64,000 bases of DNA from DASSUW01 sp963789005 (GCA_963789005.1 CAWBIZ010000005.1:372001-436000); one strand, 5' to 3'; shown: positions 24,708 to 34,466, numbered from the stretch's first letter. Numbers and translations are program-made. The notes: generated by a model from the sequence alone, not told the origin.

Positions 24708-26008
24708 ATGACCGACGAGCCTCGCGATCCCAAGACCCGCACCGAAGTCCACCGCGTCGCCGACCCCGAGGCGACCCGCGTCGCCACCTACCTGGCCCAG
24801 CCGGGCGAGGTCGGGCGCGTGCTGCTCCTGTACTCCGGCGGCCTCGACACGAGCGTGATGCTGAAGTGGATCCAGGACGAGTACGAGGCGGAGGTCGTCG
24901 CGCTCACGGTCAACCTCGGCCAGCCGGGCGAGGACTACGACGTCGTGCGCGGGAAGGCGATGCACCTCGGCGCGCTCGACGCCCATGTCGTCGACGCGCG
25001 CGAGGAGTTCGCGCGCGAGTACGTGCTGCCGGCCATCCAGGCCAACGCCGACTACGGCGACGGCTACCCGCTCTTCACCGCGATCGGCCGGCCGCTGATC
25101 GCCAAGCTCGCGGTCGAGTACGCGCGGCGCAGCGGTTGCGACACGATCGCCCACGGCTGCACCGGCAAGGGCAACGACCAGGTGCGCATCGAGGCCACCG
25201 TGGCCACGCTCGCGCCCGAGCTCAAGGTCATCGCTCCGGTGCGCTCGTGGGCGATGGGCCGCGACGAGGAGATCGCCTACGCCCGCAAGCACGGGATCCC
25301 GGTCAAGGGCGGCACCGAGGTCGCGCCCTACTCGATCGACGACAACCTCTGGGGCCGATCCTCGGAGGGCAAGTGGATCGAGGACCTCTCGCACGCGCCC
25401 GACGACGACGTGTTCCAGCTCGTGACGCGTCCGGAGGAGGCGCCGGACGAGCCGGAGGTCGTGACCGTCGAGTTCGAGGCCGGCGCGCCGGTCGCGCTCA
25501 ACGGCGAGCGGATGGGCTGGTGGAGCTGATCGAGGCCGCCGCCGAGCTCGGCATGCGCCACGGCGTCGGGATCGTCGACCACATCGAGGACCGCATCGTC
25601 GGCCTCAAGGTGCGCGACATCTACGAGGTCCCGGCGGCGGCGATCCTGCTCAAGGCGCACCGCGAGCTCGAGCGCCTGACCGGCACGATCCACCAGAACC
25701 AGTTCAAGCCGCGGCTCGACCAGCAGTGGGCCTACCTCGTCTACGCCGGCCTGTGGTGGGAGCCGCTGCGGACCGACATCGAGGCCTACATCCGGCACGT
25801 CAACGAGCGCGTGACGGGGACGATCGGGCTCAAGCTCTACAAGGGATCCGCGCGCGTGGTCACGCGCGAGAGCGCCAACGCCGTCTACGACGCCCAGCTC
25901 GCGACCTTCGCCGAGTCGGGCGGGCTCTTCTCCCAGCAGGCGTCGCCCGGGTTCATCGAGATCTGGTCGCTGCAGTCCCGGATGGCACATCGCGTCCGGA
26001 ACGGGTAG
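24708..26008 (+). pseudogene. argG: Argininosuccinate synthase, split by a one-base frameshift
   Basis: Argininosuccinate synthase joins citrulline and aspartate with ATP. The first frame (24708-25529) has an N-terminal extension of about 35 residues, the PP-loop LLLYSGGLDTSVMLKWIQDE, AHGCTGKGNDQVR and PYSIDDNLWGRSSEGKWIED. It then runs into TGA just after NGERMG. The -1/+2 frame continues the protein without a gap (GLVELIEAAAELGMRHGVGI, then SRESANAVYDA-like ATP-domain motifs) to TAG at 26006-26008. At about 25512-25517 one base seems missing: ATGGGCTGGTG should code M-G-L-V. The region is otherwise intact, so it is either a recent mutation or a sequencing error. A loss would cause arginine auxotrophy unless another copy exists. 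Confidence 0.9.
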
Positions 26009-26017
26009 AACCTACGC

Positions 26018-26185
26018 ATGTTCTACAAGCTCCTCGGCATGGTCGTCTGGAAGGGCTCCAAGCTCGCCCTCCGCCGTCGTTACGGATCCACCTACGTGCC
26101 CAAGCCGCTGCTGGCGGGCGCCGTGCTCGCCGTCGCCGGCGGCGTGGCGCTGCTGGTGTTCCGGAACAACGGCTCGGACGACTGA
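26018..26185 (+). CDS. Small membrane protein, 55 aa
   Basis: ATG at 26018 to TGA at 26185. It starts MFYKLLGMVVWKGSKLALRR, then a basic region RRYGSTYVPK, one membrane helix (LLAGAVLAVAGGVALLVF) and a polar RNNGSDD tail. By the positive-inside rule the N-terminal basic half faces the cytoplasm. It lies 9 bp after argG. Family not recognised; small proteins with this layout are common in actinobacteria. Confidence 0.6.
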   Translation: MFYKLLGMVVWKGSKLALRRRYGSTYVPKPLLAGAVLAVAGGVALLVFRNNGSDD

Positions 26186-26223
26186 GCACCTGACGCCGCG
26201 CACTCTGGGAGGATTCACCGGCT

Positions 26224-29200
26224 GTGGCCGAGTCGTCCGCCATCCCTGGCCTGCCCGGGCTGGTCCTCGAGGGGGTCGAGTGGCTGCCCTCGGGCGCCGA
26301 CAGCGGGCTCGTCCGGGTGCGCGGCCGCTGGGAGCCCGACGCCGCGCCTGAGCCGGACCTGCCGTCTTTCGCGCTGCGGGTGGACGGGACCGAGCACCGC
26401 TTCGACTCGCTCCCCGACGCCCGCTTCTCCCGCGACCCGGACTCCTGGCGCGGCACGTACCTGGTGGCCGCCGAGCTCGTGGCGACCGATCCCGAGGCGA
26501 TGTGGGTCGAGTGGCCGAGCGGCGCCCGCGCCGGCCTGCCGCCGCTGACCCGGGGCGTCGAGCCGCCGCGGGTGCCGGCCGCACCCGAGCGCCCGGAGGA
26601 GCCCGACGAGCCGGGTGGCCAGGTCATCGACCACGCCGTGCTGGCCGAGCGGCGGGCGCGCCGCGCCGAGGCCGCCGAGCAGGCCCAGGCGCGCGCTGCC
26701 GCGGAGGCGCTGAAGGCCGTCGAGGTGCTCGAGCTGCGGTCCGTCGAGCTGGAGCGCCGGCTGGAGGAGGCGACCGCCGAGCGCGACGCGCTGGCCTCGG
26801 CGGAGCCCGACGCCAGCCGCGGCGAGGCGCTCACCGCCGCCCTCGCGGCCGCCGCCGAGGTCCGCGCCCGCGCGCGCGAGTGGCAGCTCCGGCTCCGCAC
26901 CAGCGAGATCGTCCGCGCCGGCGACGCGGTGCGCCTGGCGGTGCTCGAGGCCGAGCACGCGCGTGCCGCAACCGCGGCCGACGTGCGGGCGACCGGCCTG
27001 GCCGCCGAGCTCGCGGCGGCGCGGGCGGCGGCGGACGAGATTCGGGCGCGCGGCGAGGCCGACCGCGCGGCGGCGGACGAGGCTCGGGGGCGCAGCGAGG
27101 CCGAGCTGGCCGCCGCGACCGACCGCGCGAAGGCGGCGGAGGCGCGCGCCGACGGAGAGAGCGTCGCGCGCGCGACGCTCGAGGACGAGCTCGACCGCGC
27201 CCGGGCGGCGCACGCCGAGCTCGAAGCCGCGCGGGCGGAGGCGTCCGACCTCCGCGAGCGGCTCCAGATCGCCGAGGCCGCGCACGTGCAGGCTGCCGAC
27301 CTAGCCGCCGAGCTGGACTCCGTGCGCGGCGAGGCTGCGGACTTCCGCACCGCACTCGAGGGCGCTCGCGCCGAAGCGACGGACCTCCGCAGCGCACTCG
27401 AGGCCGCCCGCGCCGAGGCCGCCGAGCTCCGCGGCAGGCTCGAGCACGCGCACGTCGCCACCGCGGACCTCAACGACCGCCTCCAAGCCGACCAAGCCGA
27501 ACGAGCCGCCCTCCACGCGCAGCTCGACGCGACCACGGCCGACCGCGATTCCCTGGGCGCCGAGCTCGAGCGCGTCCGGCACGAGCGCGACGAGGCGGGC
27601 GCGGAGGCGGCGCGGCTGCGGCTCGAGGCCGGCGAGGCGCGCGCGGATGCCGAGCGGCTGCGTGCGGAGGCCGGCGAGGCGCGCGCGGATGCCGAGCGGC
27701 TGCGTGCGGAGGCCGGCGAGGCGCGCGCGGATGCCGAGCGGCTGCGTGCGGAGGCCGGCGAGGCGCGGGCGGGCGTGGCCGAGCTCGAGCGGCGCGCCCG
27801 CGAGCAGGCCGAGGCGGCCGCCGCGCGCGAGCCGGCGGACTCGAGCCGCCTGGTCGCGGACCTCGACGCCGCCGCCGACGCGCTGCGAAGCCGCGCGCCG
27901 GCGCCCGAACCGCCGCCCGACGCCTCCGAGCCGGTGGCACCCGACGCCGAGATCGTCGCGCCCGGGGCGGAGGCCGCCGGCTCGCAGGAGCCCGAGCCCG
28001 CCGCGCCCGACGCGGAGCCCGCCGCCCCCGACGCCGAGCCCGCATCGGAGTGGGACGCGCGCGACGAGCCGCGCCGCGAGCCGGTCGCGCCCGGCGTGGA
28101 GCCCGTCCGCGCCGGCGAGCAGCGCGATCCGGCCCGTGCCTGGCAGCCGCCCGGCGTCGAGCCGATGGCGCACGACGACGACGCCGACGACGAGCCGGCC
28201 GCCCCCGATGCCGAGCCCGCGGTCGAGTGGGCGACCCCGGCGCGCGGCCCGGACGAGCCGGCGCCGTTCGCGGCCGCCGCCGACACCGAGCCCGCCGCGG
28301 AGCCCGAGCCCGCCGCGGAGCCGGCCGCCGCCGAGCCGGAGCCCGCCGCGGAGCCCGAGCCCGCCGCGGAGCCGGCCGCCGCCGAGCCGGAGCCCGCCGC
28401 GGAGCCGGCCCTCACCGAGCCCGAGGCTCCCGCGGCTCCCGCCGGCCCGACGATCGTGCCGGCCGCGCGGCCTCCCGCTCGTGGGCTGATGGTCGGCAGC
28501 ACGCGCCGCGACTACCCGCTGCTGCGCGGCGCGATCGTGAAGCTGGCGCACGACGACCCGGCGCTCGCCGGTCGCGTGCTCGCCGCGCTGCTCCCCGCCC
28601 AGGGGCTGGCCGTCAGCGGGCCGCTCTCGTACGACCTGAGCATCGGCGGCACCGGCACGTTCTCGGTCTCGGTGACCACCGGGAGGACGTTCGTGCGGGC
28701 GATCGAGAAGCCGCGGCCGCGCGGCGAGGCCGACTTCCACCTCACCGCCGCGCCACTCGTCCTCGCGGAGCTGCTCGCGGGCGTCGACCATCGCGTCGGC
28801 CGCTTCTTCGGCCCTGCCCGCATCCGCGGCCGCAAGCGGCGCGCCAAGGCGCTGCGCACGCTCCCCACGACCACCACCGCGCTCGCCGCGGCCGCTCGCG
28901 CCGGCGCGGTGCTCGAGCCCGAGCTCGTGTACCGGACGCTGGCGTACGCCGTCCATCCGTCGTGGACCCGCGGCCACCGCTTCACGATCGCCCAGATCGT
29001 CGACGGCGACGGGGCGGGCGGGAACGAAATCTGGTACCTGACCGCGAACGACGGCGCCGGCCTGTCGGTGGCGCCAACGCCACGCGGCCATACCATCGAC
29101 GCGTCGGTCACGATGACCCGCGCCGTCTTCGACCGGCTGCTCCGCGGCGAGCCGGTGGCGAGCGGCGAGCGGCCGGTCGTCCGCGGCGACCGCGAGGCCG

Positions 29201-29241
29201 TCGCCCTCATGACCGCCTGGACTCGCCGCGCTCAGGCCTGA
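26224..29241 (+). CDS. Large coiled-coil protein with two C-terminal SCP2-like domains
   Basis: 1005 residues from the GTG at 26224. The order is: a compact N-terminal domain (about 1-110, with VRVRGRWEPDA and FALRVDGTEHRFDSLPDARF), an Ala/Glu/Arg-rich coiled coil (about 135-540) containing an exact 14-aa repeat, a Pro/Ala/Glu-rich flexible region (560-755), and a C-terminal part of ~240 residues. That last part has two halves, each ending like an SCP2/sterol-carrier domain: ADFHLTAAPLVLAELLAGVD then FFGPARIRG, and TIDASVTMTRAVFDRLLRGE then ERPVVRGDREAVAL. No signal peptide, so cytoplasmic. It may be a scaffold that binds a lipid or other hydrophobic ligand (inference). It overlaps the convergent GntR gene by 10 bp. 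Confidence 0.7.
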   Translation: MAESSAIPGLPGLVLEGVEWLPSGADSGLVRVRGRWEPDAAPEPDLPSFALRVDGTEHRFDSLPDARFSRDPDSWRGTYLVAAELVATDPEAMWVEWPSGARAGLPPLTRGVEPPRVPAAPERPEEPDEPGGQVIDHAVLAERRARRAEAAEQAQARAAAEALKAVEVLELRSVELERRLEEATAERDALASAEPDASRGEALTAALAAAAEVRARAREWQLRLRTSEIVRAGDAVRLAVLEAEHARAATAADVRATGLAAELAAARAAADEIRARGEADRAAADEARGRSEAELAAATDRAKAAEARADGESVARATLEDELDRARAAHAELEAARAEASDLRERLQIAEAAHVQAADLAAELDSVRGEAADFRTALEGARAEATDLRSALEAARAEAAELRGRLEHAHVATADLNDRLQADQAERAALHAQLDATTADRDSLGAELERVRHERDEAGAEAARLRLEAGEARADAERLRAEAGEARADAERLRAEAGEARADAERLRAEAGEARAGVAELERRAREQAEAAAAREPADSSRLVADLDAAADALRSRAPAPEPPPDASEPVAPDAEIVAPGAEAAGSQEPEPAAPDAEPAAPDAEPASEWDARDEPRREPVAPGVEPVRAGEQRDPARAWQPPGVEPMAHDDDADDEPAAPDAEPAVEWATPARGPDEPAPFAAAADTEPAAEPEPAAEPAAAEPEPAAEPEPAAEPAAAEPEPAAEPALTEPEAPAAPAGPTIVPAARPPARGLMVGSTRRDYPLLRGAIVKLAHDDPALAGRVLAALLPAQGLAVSGPLSYDLSIGGTGTFSVSVTTGRTFVRAIEKPRPRGEADFHLTAAPLVLAELLAGVDHRVGRFFGPARIRGRKRRAKALRTLPTTTTALAAAARAGAVLEPELVYRTLAYAVHPSWTRGHRFTIAQIVDGDGAGGNEIWYLTANDGAGLSVAPTPRGHTIDASVTMTRAVFDRLLRGEPVASGERPVVRGDREAVALMTAWTRRAQA
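27625..27768 (+). repeat. 42-bp tandem repeat in the coiled-coil gene
   Basis: Three near-perfect 42-bp units (27625-27666, 27667-27708, 27709-27750) and a partial fourth encode EAGEARADAERLRA. The period of 14 residues equals two heptads, so copy-number change would lengthen the coiled coil without breaking its register. Confidence 0.85.
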
Positions 29242-29894
29242 GCGTCGAGCGCCGCGAGCACGAGCGCCTCGCCGCGCACGAGGTGGGCCTCGAGCGCGGC
29301 CGCCGACTCGCCCAGCTCGCCCGCCCGGAAGACCGCCACGAGGTACTGATGGTCGGCCACCAGCGCCGGCAGGTCGTCGGTGTTGCGGTCGGCCACCGGG
29401 AGCACGAGCCGCAGCTCCATCAGCACCGCCTGCGCGGCGCGCGTGACGCGGCTGGAGCCGGCCGCGGCGACCAGAGCGAGATGGAACGCCATCTCGCTCT
29501 CGACCAGCGCGCGGTGGTCGCCGGACACGGCGGCCTCGCCCATGCGCTCGATCGCCGCCTGCAGCCAGCTCACGTCGACCGGGAGCGTCGAGAGCATGGC
29601 GTCCAGCCCCGCGCGCTCGTAGACGCGCCGCGCGGAGTAGATGTCCTTGACCTCGGCGCGCGTGATCGGGGTGACCTCGAGCCCGCGATGCAGCGAGTGC
29701 ACGACCAGCCCGTCGCGCTCGAGCTCGGACAGCGCCGCGCGCACGGTCCCCACCGGCGCGCCCGTCGCCTGCGCGAGGTCCTCGTCGCCGAGCGGCGTGC
29801 CGGGAGCGACCGCGCCCGACAGGAGGTGCTCGCGCATGTCCTCGGCGATCAGGGTCGCCCGGGTCGTCCGCGCGATCGGAAGGACGCTGCTCAT
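29232..29894 (-). CDS. GntR-family regulator, FCD (FadR-like) subfamily
   Basis: 220 residues from the ATG at 29894. The N-terminal winged helix reads IAEDMREHLLSGAVAPGTPL, GDEDLAQATGAPVGTVRAAL and SELERDGLVVHSLHRGLEVT, the usual GntR pattern. The C-terminal all-helical FCD domain (from about residue 85) shows YSARRVYERAGLDAM, SEMAFHLALVAAAGS and the DHQYLVAVFRAGE segment with metal-ligand Asp/His positions. It binds DNA as a dimer and responds to a small carboxylate or similar metabolite. No target gene adjoins it. A glycolate operon 20 kb away is the sort of pathway this family regulates, but that link is speculative. Confidence 0.9.
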   Translation of the reverse strand: MSSVLPIARTTRATLIAEDMREHLLSGAVAPGTPLGDEDLAQATGAPVGTVRAALSELERDGLVVHSLHRGLEVTPITRAEVKDIYSARRVYERAGLDAMLSTLPVDVSWLQAAIERMGEAAVSGDHRALVESEMAFHLALVAAAGSSRVTRAAQAVLMELRLVLPVADRNTDDLPALVADHQYLVAVFRAGELGESAAALEAHLVRGEALVLAALDAQA

Positions 29895-29901
29895 CGGTGC
29901 G

Positions 29902-29907
29902 ACCGTA
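29902..29907 (-). promoter_or_regulatory. -10 box for the GntR gene (TACGGT)
   Basis: On the minus strand TACGGT ends 7 nt before the ATG at 29894, with no Shine-Dalgarno sequence. The interval 29908-30031 holds nothing else that I can identify. Confidence 0.45.
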
Positions 29908-30031
29908 GTCGGGCTGGTCAACACTCGTCAAGCAGTGCGGCCGCGACGGATGGGCGGGAAGGTCATGCCGCGGACCCCGCAACGAGCGAGAGACGCGGCG
30001 ATCGCCCGCCGATCTCGTCCGCCGCTCCACC

Positions 30032-30037
30032 TACTGT
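30032..30037 (+). promoter_or_regulatory. -10 box for dnaE (TACTGT)
   Basis: TACTGT ends 9 nt before the GTG start of dnaE at 30047, with no Shine-Dalgarno sequence; a leaderless start is likely. Confidence 0.45.
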
Positions 30038-30046
30038 TGTCGGCCC

Positions 30047-33000
30047 GTGACGGCTCCCGGTTGCGCCCATCTCCACGTCCATTCCGAGTACTCGCTGCTC
30101 GACGGCGCCTGCCGCATCGAGGAGCTCGCCGAGCGTGCCGCGAGCTTCGGCCAGCCGGCGCTCGGCCTCACCGATCACGGCGTGATGAACGGCGCGGTCG
30201 AGCTCTACAAGGCCACGAAGAAGCACGGCATCAAGCCGATCGTCGGGCTCGAGGCCTACTACGTCGACGACCGTCACGCGCGTGACCCCAAGCTCGAGCG
30301 CAACCACCTGACGCTGCTGGCGGAGACCCCCGCGGGCCTGCGCAACCTCGTCAAGCTCTCCAGCGCCGGGTTCCTCGAAGGGCTGTACCGCGGCAAGCCG
30401 GGCGTCGACCTCGAGCTGCTCACGCGCCACGCCGAAGGGGTCATCTGCCTGACCGGCTGCCTCGCGGCGCGCACCAGCCAGCGCATCCTGCAGGGCAAGG
30501 CGCAGCAGGCCCGCGCGCATCTCGACGAGCTCGTGCAGGCCTTCGGGCCGGAGCAGGTCTACTTCGAGGTCCAGCGCAACGGGCTCGCCGAGCAGGAGCA
30601 GGTCAACGAGGCGATCCGCGGCTTCGCCGCCGAGATGGGCCGGCCGCTCGTGGCGACGGCGGACGTTCACTACCTCCGCAAGGAGGACTTCCACCATCAC
30701 GCGGCGCTGCTGTGCGTGCAGACGAAGTCGACGCTCGCGCAGCCGAAGATGTCGTTCGACACGAACGAGTTCTTCCTCAAGTCGCCCGAGGAGATGGCCA
30801 CCTCGTTCGCCGACATGCCCGAGGCGCTCGCCTCGAGCCTCGAGATCGCCGAGCGCTGCGACGTCGAGATCGAGCTCGGCAAGCAGCTCATCCCGCGCTT
30901 CGACTGCCCCGACGGCAAGGACGAGAAGGCCTACCTGCGCGAGCTCGTGCTCGACGGGATGCGCCACCGCTACGGCGACCCGCCGCCCGCCGAGGCGATC
31001 GAGCGGATGGAGATGGAGCTCGGCGTCATCGACCGGATGGGGTTCAACGCCTACTTCCTGATCGTGTGGGACTTCGTGCGCTACGCGAAGGAGAACGGCA
31101 TCGCGGTCGGCCCGGGCCGTGGCAGCGCCGCCGGCAGCCTGGTGGCGTACTGCCTGCAGATCACGGACGTCGACCCGCTCCGCTACGACCTGCTGTTCGA
31201 GCGCTTCCTCAACGCCGAGCGCGTCTCGATGCCGGACATCGACATCGACTTCTCCGTGCGCGGGCGCGAGCGCGTGATCCGCTACGTCACCGCCAAGTAC
31301 GGCACCGACCGCGTGGCCCAGATCATCACCTTCGGCAAGATGTTCCCGCGCGCGGCCACGCGCGACGCCGCGCGCGTGCTGGGCCACGACTACGGGGCGG
31401 GCGACCGGCTGGCGAAGCTCATCCCCGACCCGATCATGGGCCGCCCGCCGAGCTTCGCGGACTGCCTGCAGCCGGGCTCCGAGCTCGCCGCCGAGGTCGC
31501 GCGCGATCCCACGGCCAAGCAGATCGTCGACGTCGCGCAGGGCCTCGAGGGGATCGTGCGCAACGCGTCGATCCACGCCGCCGCGGTCGTGATCTCCGAC
31601 CGCCCGCTGACCGACATCGTGCCGCTCCAGCTCGCCGACGCCGGCACGGCCGAGGACGGCACGAAGGCCTACCGCACGGTCACGCAGTACTCGATGAAGC
31701 CGATCGAGGAGATCGGCCTCCTGAAGATGGACTTCCTCGGCCTGCGCAACCTCGACGTGATCGAGGACACGCTGTCGATCATCGAGCGCTCGACGGGCGA
31801 GCGGCTGGACATGACGGCGCTCCCGCTCGACGACGAGAAGACCTACGAGATGATGGCTCGCGGCGACTCGGTGGGCGTCTTCCAGTTCGAGTCCGAGGGC
31901 ATGCGCGAGGCGCTGAAGAAGGTCCAGCCGGACGAGTTCGAGGACCTCGTCGCCCTCAACGCGCTGTACCGGCCGGGGGCGATGGACCAGATCCCCACGT
32001 ACGCGCGCGGGAAGCGCAACCCCGAGACGATCACGTACATCGACGACCGCCTGCGCCCGATCACCGAGCCGACCAAGGGCGTGATCCTGTACCAGGAGCA
32101 GTCGATGCAGATCGCCAAGTCGCTGGCGGGCTTCTCCGGCCCGCGGGCCGACGACCTGCGCAAGGCGATCGGCAAGAAGAACCGCGCCGCGATGGCCGAG
32201 CTCAAGCCCCTGTTCTTCGAGGGCTGCAGCGCGTCGGGCACGGCGCCGGACGTGATCGAGGCGCTGTGGACGGTCAACGAGCGCTCCGCCGACTACTCGT
32301 TCAACCGCTCGCACGCCGCCTGCTACGGGCTGATCGCCTACCGCACGGCGTGGCTGAAGGCCAACTACCCGTCGGAGTACATGGCGGCGCTCATCTCCTC
32401 GGTGATGGACACGAAGGACAAGGTCCCGTTCTTCGTCGCCCAGACCGAGAGCATGGGGATCGAGATCCTGCCGCCGGACGTCAACGAGTCAGACCACGAG
32501 TTCATGGTGGTCGACGGCAACATCCGCTTCGGGCTCGACGCCGTGAAGGGCGTCGGCTACGCCGCCGTCGAGGCGATCAAGCGCGCGCGCGAAAGCGAGC
32601 CGTTCACCAGCCTGTGGGACTTCTGCGAGCGCGTCGACTGCCGGGCGGTGAACAAGAAGGCGATCGAGGCGCTGATCAAGTGCGGCGCGTTCGGCTCCAC
32701 CGGCGCGACCCGGCGCGGGATGCTCGACGTGCTGGAGTCGGCCCAGGGCGCGGGCCAGAAGGCCCAGCTCGACGCCCAGATCGGCCAGGGCTCGATCTTC
32801 GACCTCGGCGGCCTCGGCGACGCCCCGGCCACGAGCGCGTTCACGCCCGCGCACCCGCTGATCCCGACGCACGAGTACGAGCGCCAGGAGCTGCTCGCGC
32901 TCGAGAAGGAGTCGGTCGGGGTGTTCATCACCGAGCATCCGCTCAAGCGGGTCCGCGAGGCGCTGCGCCTGAAGGCCGACTGCGGCTGCGCGCAGCTGCC

Positions 33001-33571
33001 CGAGCAGCGCGACGGCGACTGGGTGAAGGTCGGCGGGATGATCACGGAGTCCAAGAAGATCCGCACCCGGACCGGCACGCCGATGATGTTCGCCACGCTC
33101 GACGACCTCGACGGCAGCGTCGAGATCGTGGTCTTCGAGAAGACGCTCGAGGCGGTCCAGCAGGTGATCTCCGCCGACGAGATCGTGCTCGTGCGCGGCC
33201 GGGTCGACCACAAGGAGGCCGGCAAGAGCTGCGTGATCGTGCAGGACGCCGAGCGGTTCGATCCCTCCGAGGCCGAGATCGAGAAGGCCAAGGAGCAGGT
33301 GGCGAAGCTCGCCGCCACCGCGGCGCCCGGCGCGCTGCGCCTGCGGGTCGACGCCGCGCGCCTGCAGCCGGCCGTGATCGACGACCTGCGCGACCTGTTC
33401 CAGCGCTACCCCGGCGAGGCGGAGTTCGTGCTCGAGATGCACACCCGCTCGGGCGTGCGCTGCCTGCGCTTCGGCGACGGCTTCAAGATCGCCGGGCGCG
33501 ACGCCGGGCTGCAGTCCGAGCTGCGCAACCTGCTCGGCCCGGCGCTGGCGCCCGCTCGCGCGGCGGCGTAG
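30047..33571 (+). CDS. dnaE: DNA polymerase III alpha subunit
   Basis: 1174 residues. The N-terminal PHP domain shows HLHVHSEYSLLDGACRIEEL and LGLTDHGVMNGAVELYKA. The polymerase core has GPGRGSAAGSLVAYCL and the catalytic PDIDIDF (Asp397, Asp399, Asp401), followed by VAQIITFGKMFPRAATRDAA. The fingers and beta-binding parts contain RADDLRKAIGKKN and ADYSFNRSHAACYGLIAYRT, and a C-terminal OB fold is seen at VKVGGMITESKKIRTRTGTP. The PHP metal-ligand pattern is largely intact, which allows intrinsic proofreading in some actinobacteria. It is the replicative polymerase type (DnaE1-like) and lies convergent to nfo with a 3-bp gap. Confidence 0.96.
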   Translation: MTAPGCAHLHVHSEYSLLDGACRIEELAERAASFGQPALGLTDHGVMNGAVELYKATKKHGIKPIVGLEAYYVDDRHARDPKLERNHLTLLAETPAGLRNLVKLSSAGFLEGLYRGKPGVDLELLTRHAEGVICLTGCLAARTSQRILQGKAQQARAHLDELVQAFGPEQVYFEVQRNGLAEQEQVNEAIRGFAAEMGRPLVATADVHYLRKEDFHHHAALLCVQTKSTLAQPKMSFDTNEFFLKSPEEMATSFADMPEALASSLEIAERCDVEIELGKQLIPRFDCPDGKDEKAYLRELVLDGMRHRYGDPPPAEAIERMEMELGVIDRMGFNAYFLIVWDFVRYAKENGIAVGPGRGSAAGSLVAYCLQITDVDPLRYDLLFERFLNAERVSMPDIDIDFSVRGRERVIRYVTAKYGTDRVAQIITFGKMFPRAATRDAARVLGHDYGAGDRLAKLIPDPIMGRPPSFADCLQPGSELAAEVARDPTAKQIVDVAQGLEGIVRNASIHAAAVVISDRPLTDIVPLQLADAGTAEDGTKAYRTVTQYSMKPIEEIGLLKMDFLGLRNLDVIEDTLSIIERSTGERLDMTALPLDDEKTYEMMARGDSVGVFQFESEGMREALKKVQPDEFEDLVALNALYRPGAMDQIPTYARGKRNPETITYIDDRLRPITEPTKGVILYQEQSMQIAKSLAGFSGPRADDLRKAIGKKNRAAMAELKPLFFEGCSASGTAPDVIEALWTVNERSADYSFNRSHAACYGLIAYRTAWLKANYPSEYMAALISSVMDTKDKVPFFVAQTESMGIEILPPDVNESDHEFMVVDGNIRFGLDAVKGVGYAAVEAIKRARESEPFTSLWDFCERVDCRAVNKKAIEALIKCGAFGSTGATRRGMLDVLESAQGAGQKAQLDAQIGQGSIFDLGGLGDAPATSAFTPAHPLIPTHEYERQELLALEKESVGVFITEHPLKRVREALRLKADCGCAQLPEQRDGDWVKVGGMITESKKIRTRTGTPMMFATLDDLDGSVEIVVFEKTLEAVQQVISADEIVLVRGRVDHKEAGKSCVIVQDAERFDPSEAEIEKAKEQVAKLAATAAPGALRLRVDAARLQPAVIDDLRDLFQRYPGEAEFVLEMHTRSGVRCLRFGDGFKIAGRDAGLQSELRNLLGPALAPARAAA

Positions 33572-33574
33572 CTC

Positions 33575-34438
33575 TCAGGCGGCGCGGGCGGCGAGCCCCT
33601 CGGCGCGCAGGCGCCACGCGTTGGCCATGTCGACGGGGTCGATCGCCTTACCCGACGCGCCGGGGCCCTCGAAGATGCACGGCAGGCCCTCGAAGCGCGG
33701 CTCGGAGAGGAACGCCGCGATCCCCTCGGGGCCGATCTCGCCGTCCCCGAGGTTGGCGTGCCGGTCGCGGTTCGAGCCCAGCGCGGTCATCGAGTCGTTG
33801 ACGTGCAGGCTCCCCAGCCGGTCGAGGCCGACCACGCGGTCGAACTCGTCGAGCACGCCCGAGAGCGCCTCGGCGCTGCGCACGTCGTAGCCGCTCGCCA
33901 GCAGGTGGCAGGAGTCCAGGCAGGCGCCCAGGCGCTTGCGGCCGCCGGCACCCTCGATCAGCGTCGCCAGCTCCTCGAACGAGCGCCCGAGCGTGCCGCC
34001 CGCGCCCGCGGTGTCCTCGAGGTGCAGCTCGCACTTGTCGGACTCGGCGAGCGCCTCCTTGATCGCCTTGGCGGCGCGCTCGAGCGCCGGGCCGACCTCA
34101 CCTTCCTTGGCCGAGCCCGGGTGCAGGACCACCGCGACGGCGCCGAGCGCGTCGCCGGCCTGCAGCGAAGCGGTCAGCGAGGCGACCGACTTGTCGCGGA
34201 TCTCGCGGTCCTCGGAGGCGGGGTTGAGCAGGTACACGGCGTGGATGACCAGCGCCTCGACGCGCGAGTCCTTCATGGCCTCGTGGAAGGCGTCGACCTG
34301 CTCTTTCGAGTACGTCGTGGGCTTCCATGCGCGGGGGTTCTGGTTGAAGATCTGGATCGCCCGGCACGCCAGGTCCGTGCCCCGCTCGACGGCCTTTGCG
34401 GGACCGCCGGCGGGGGAGACGTGGGCGCCGACCAGCAT
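33575..34438 (-). CDS. nfo: Endonuclease IV (AP endonuclease)
   Basis: 287 residues, typical length. The TIM-barrel signature is complete: VGAHVSPAGG, RAIQIFNQNPRAWK, IHAVYLLNPAS (His), LHPGSAKEG (His), HLEDTAGAGGTLG (Glu), CLDSCHLLASGYDV (Asp and His), HVNDSMTALGSNRDRHANLG (His, Asp, His) and IFEGPG (Glu). These ligate the three zinc ions. The enzyme cleaves 5' of abasic sites in base excision repair. It is divergent from gltX with only 28 bp between the starts. Confidence 0.96.
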   Translation of the reverse strand: MLVGAHVSPAGGPAKAVERGTDLACRAIQIFNQNPRAWKPTTYSKEQVDAFHEAMKDSRVEALVIHAVYLLNPASEDREIRDKSVASLTASLQAGDALGAVAVVLHPGSAKEGEVGPALERAAKAIKEALAESDKCELHLEDTAGAGGTLGRSFEELATLIEGAGGRKRLGACLDSCHLLASGYDVRSAEALSGVLDEFDRVVGLDRLGSLHVNDSMTALGSNRDRHANLGDGEIGPEGIAAFLSEPRFEGLPCIFEGPGASGKAIDPVDMANAWRLRAEGLAARAA

Positions 34439-34466
34439 GGGCCGGGCATCGTGGCATGCTTAGCCG

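Noticed and set aside
27301..30030. Long open minus-strand frame opposite the coiled-coil gene
   Set aside because: Its translation is repetitive Arg/Gly/Leu-rich and mirrors the Ala/Glu repeats of the plus-strand gene; no start context or domain.
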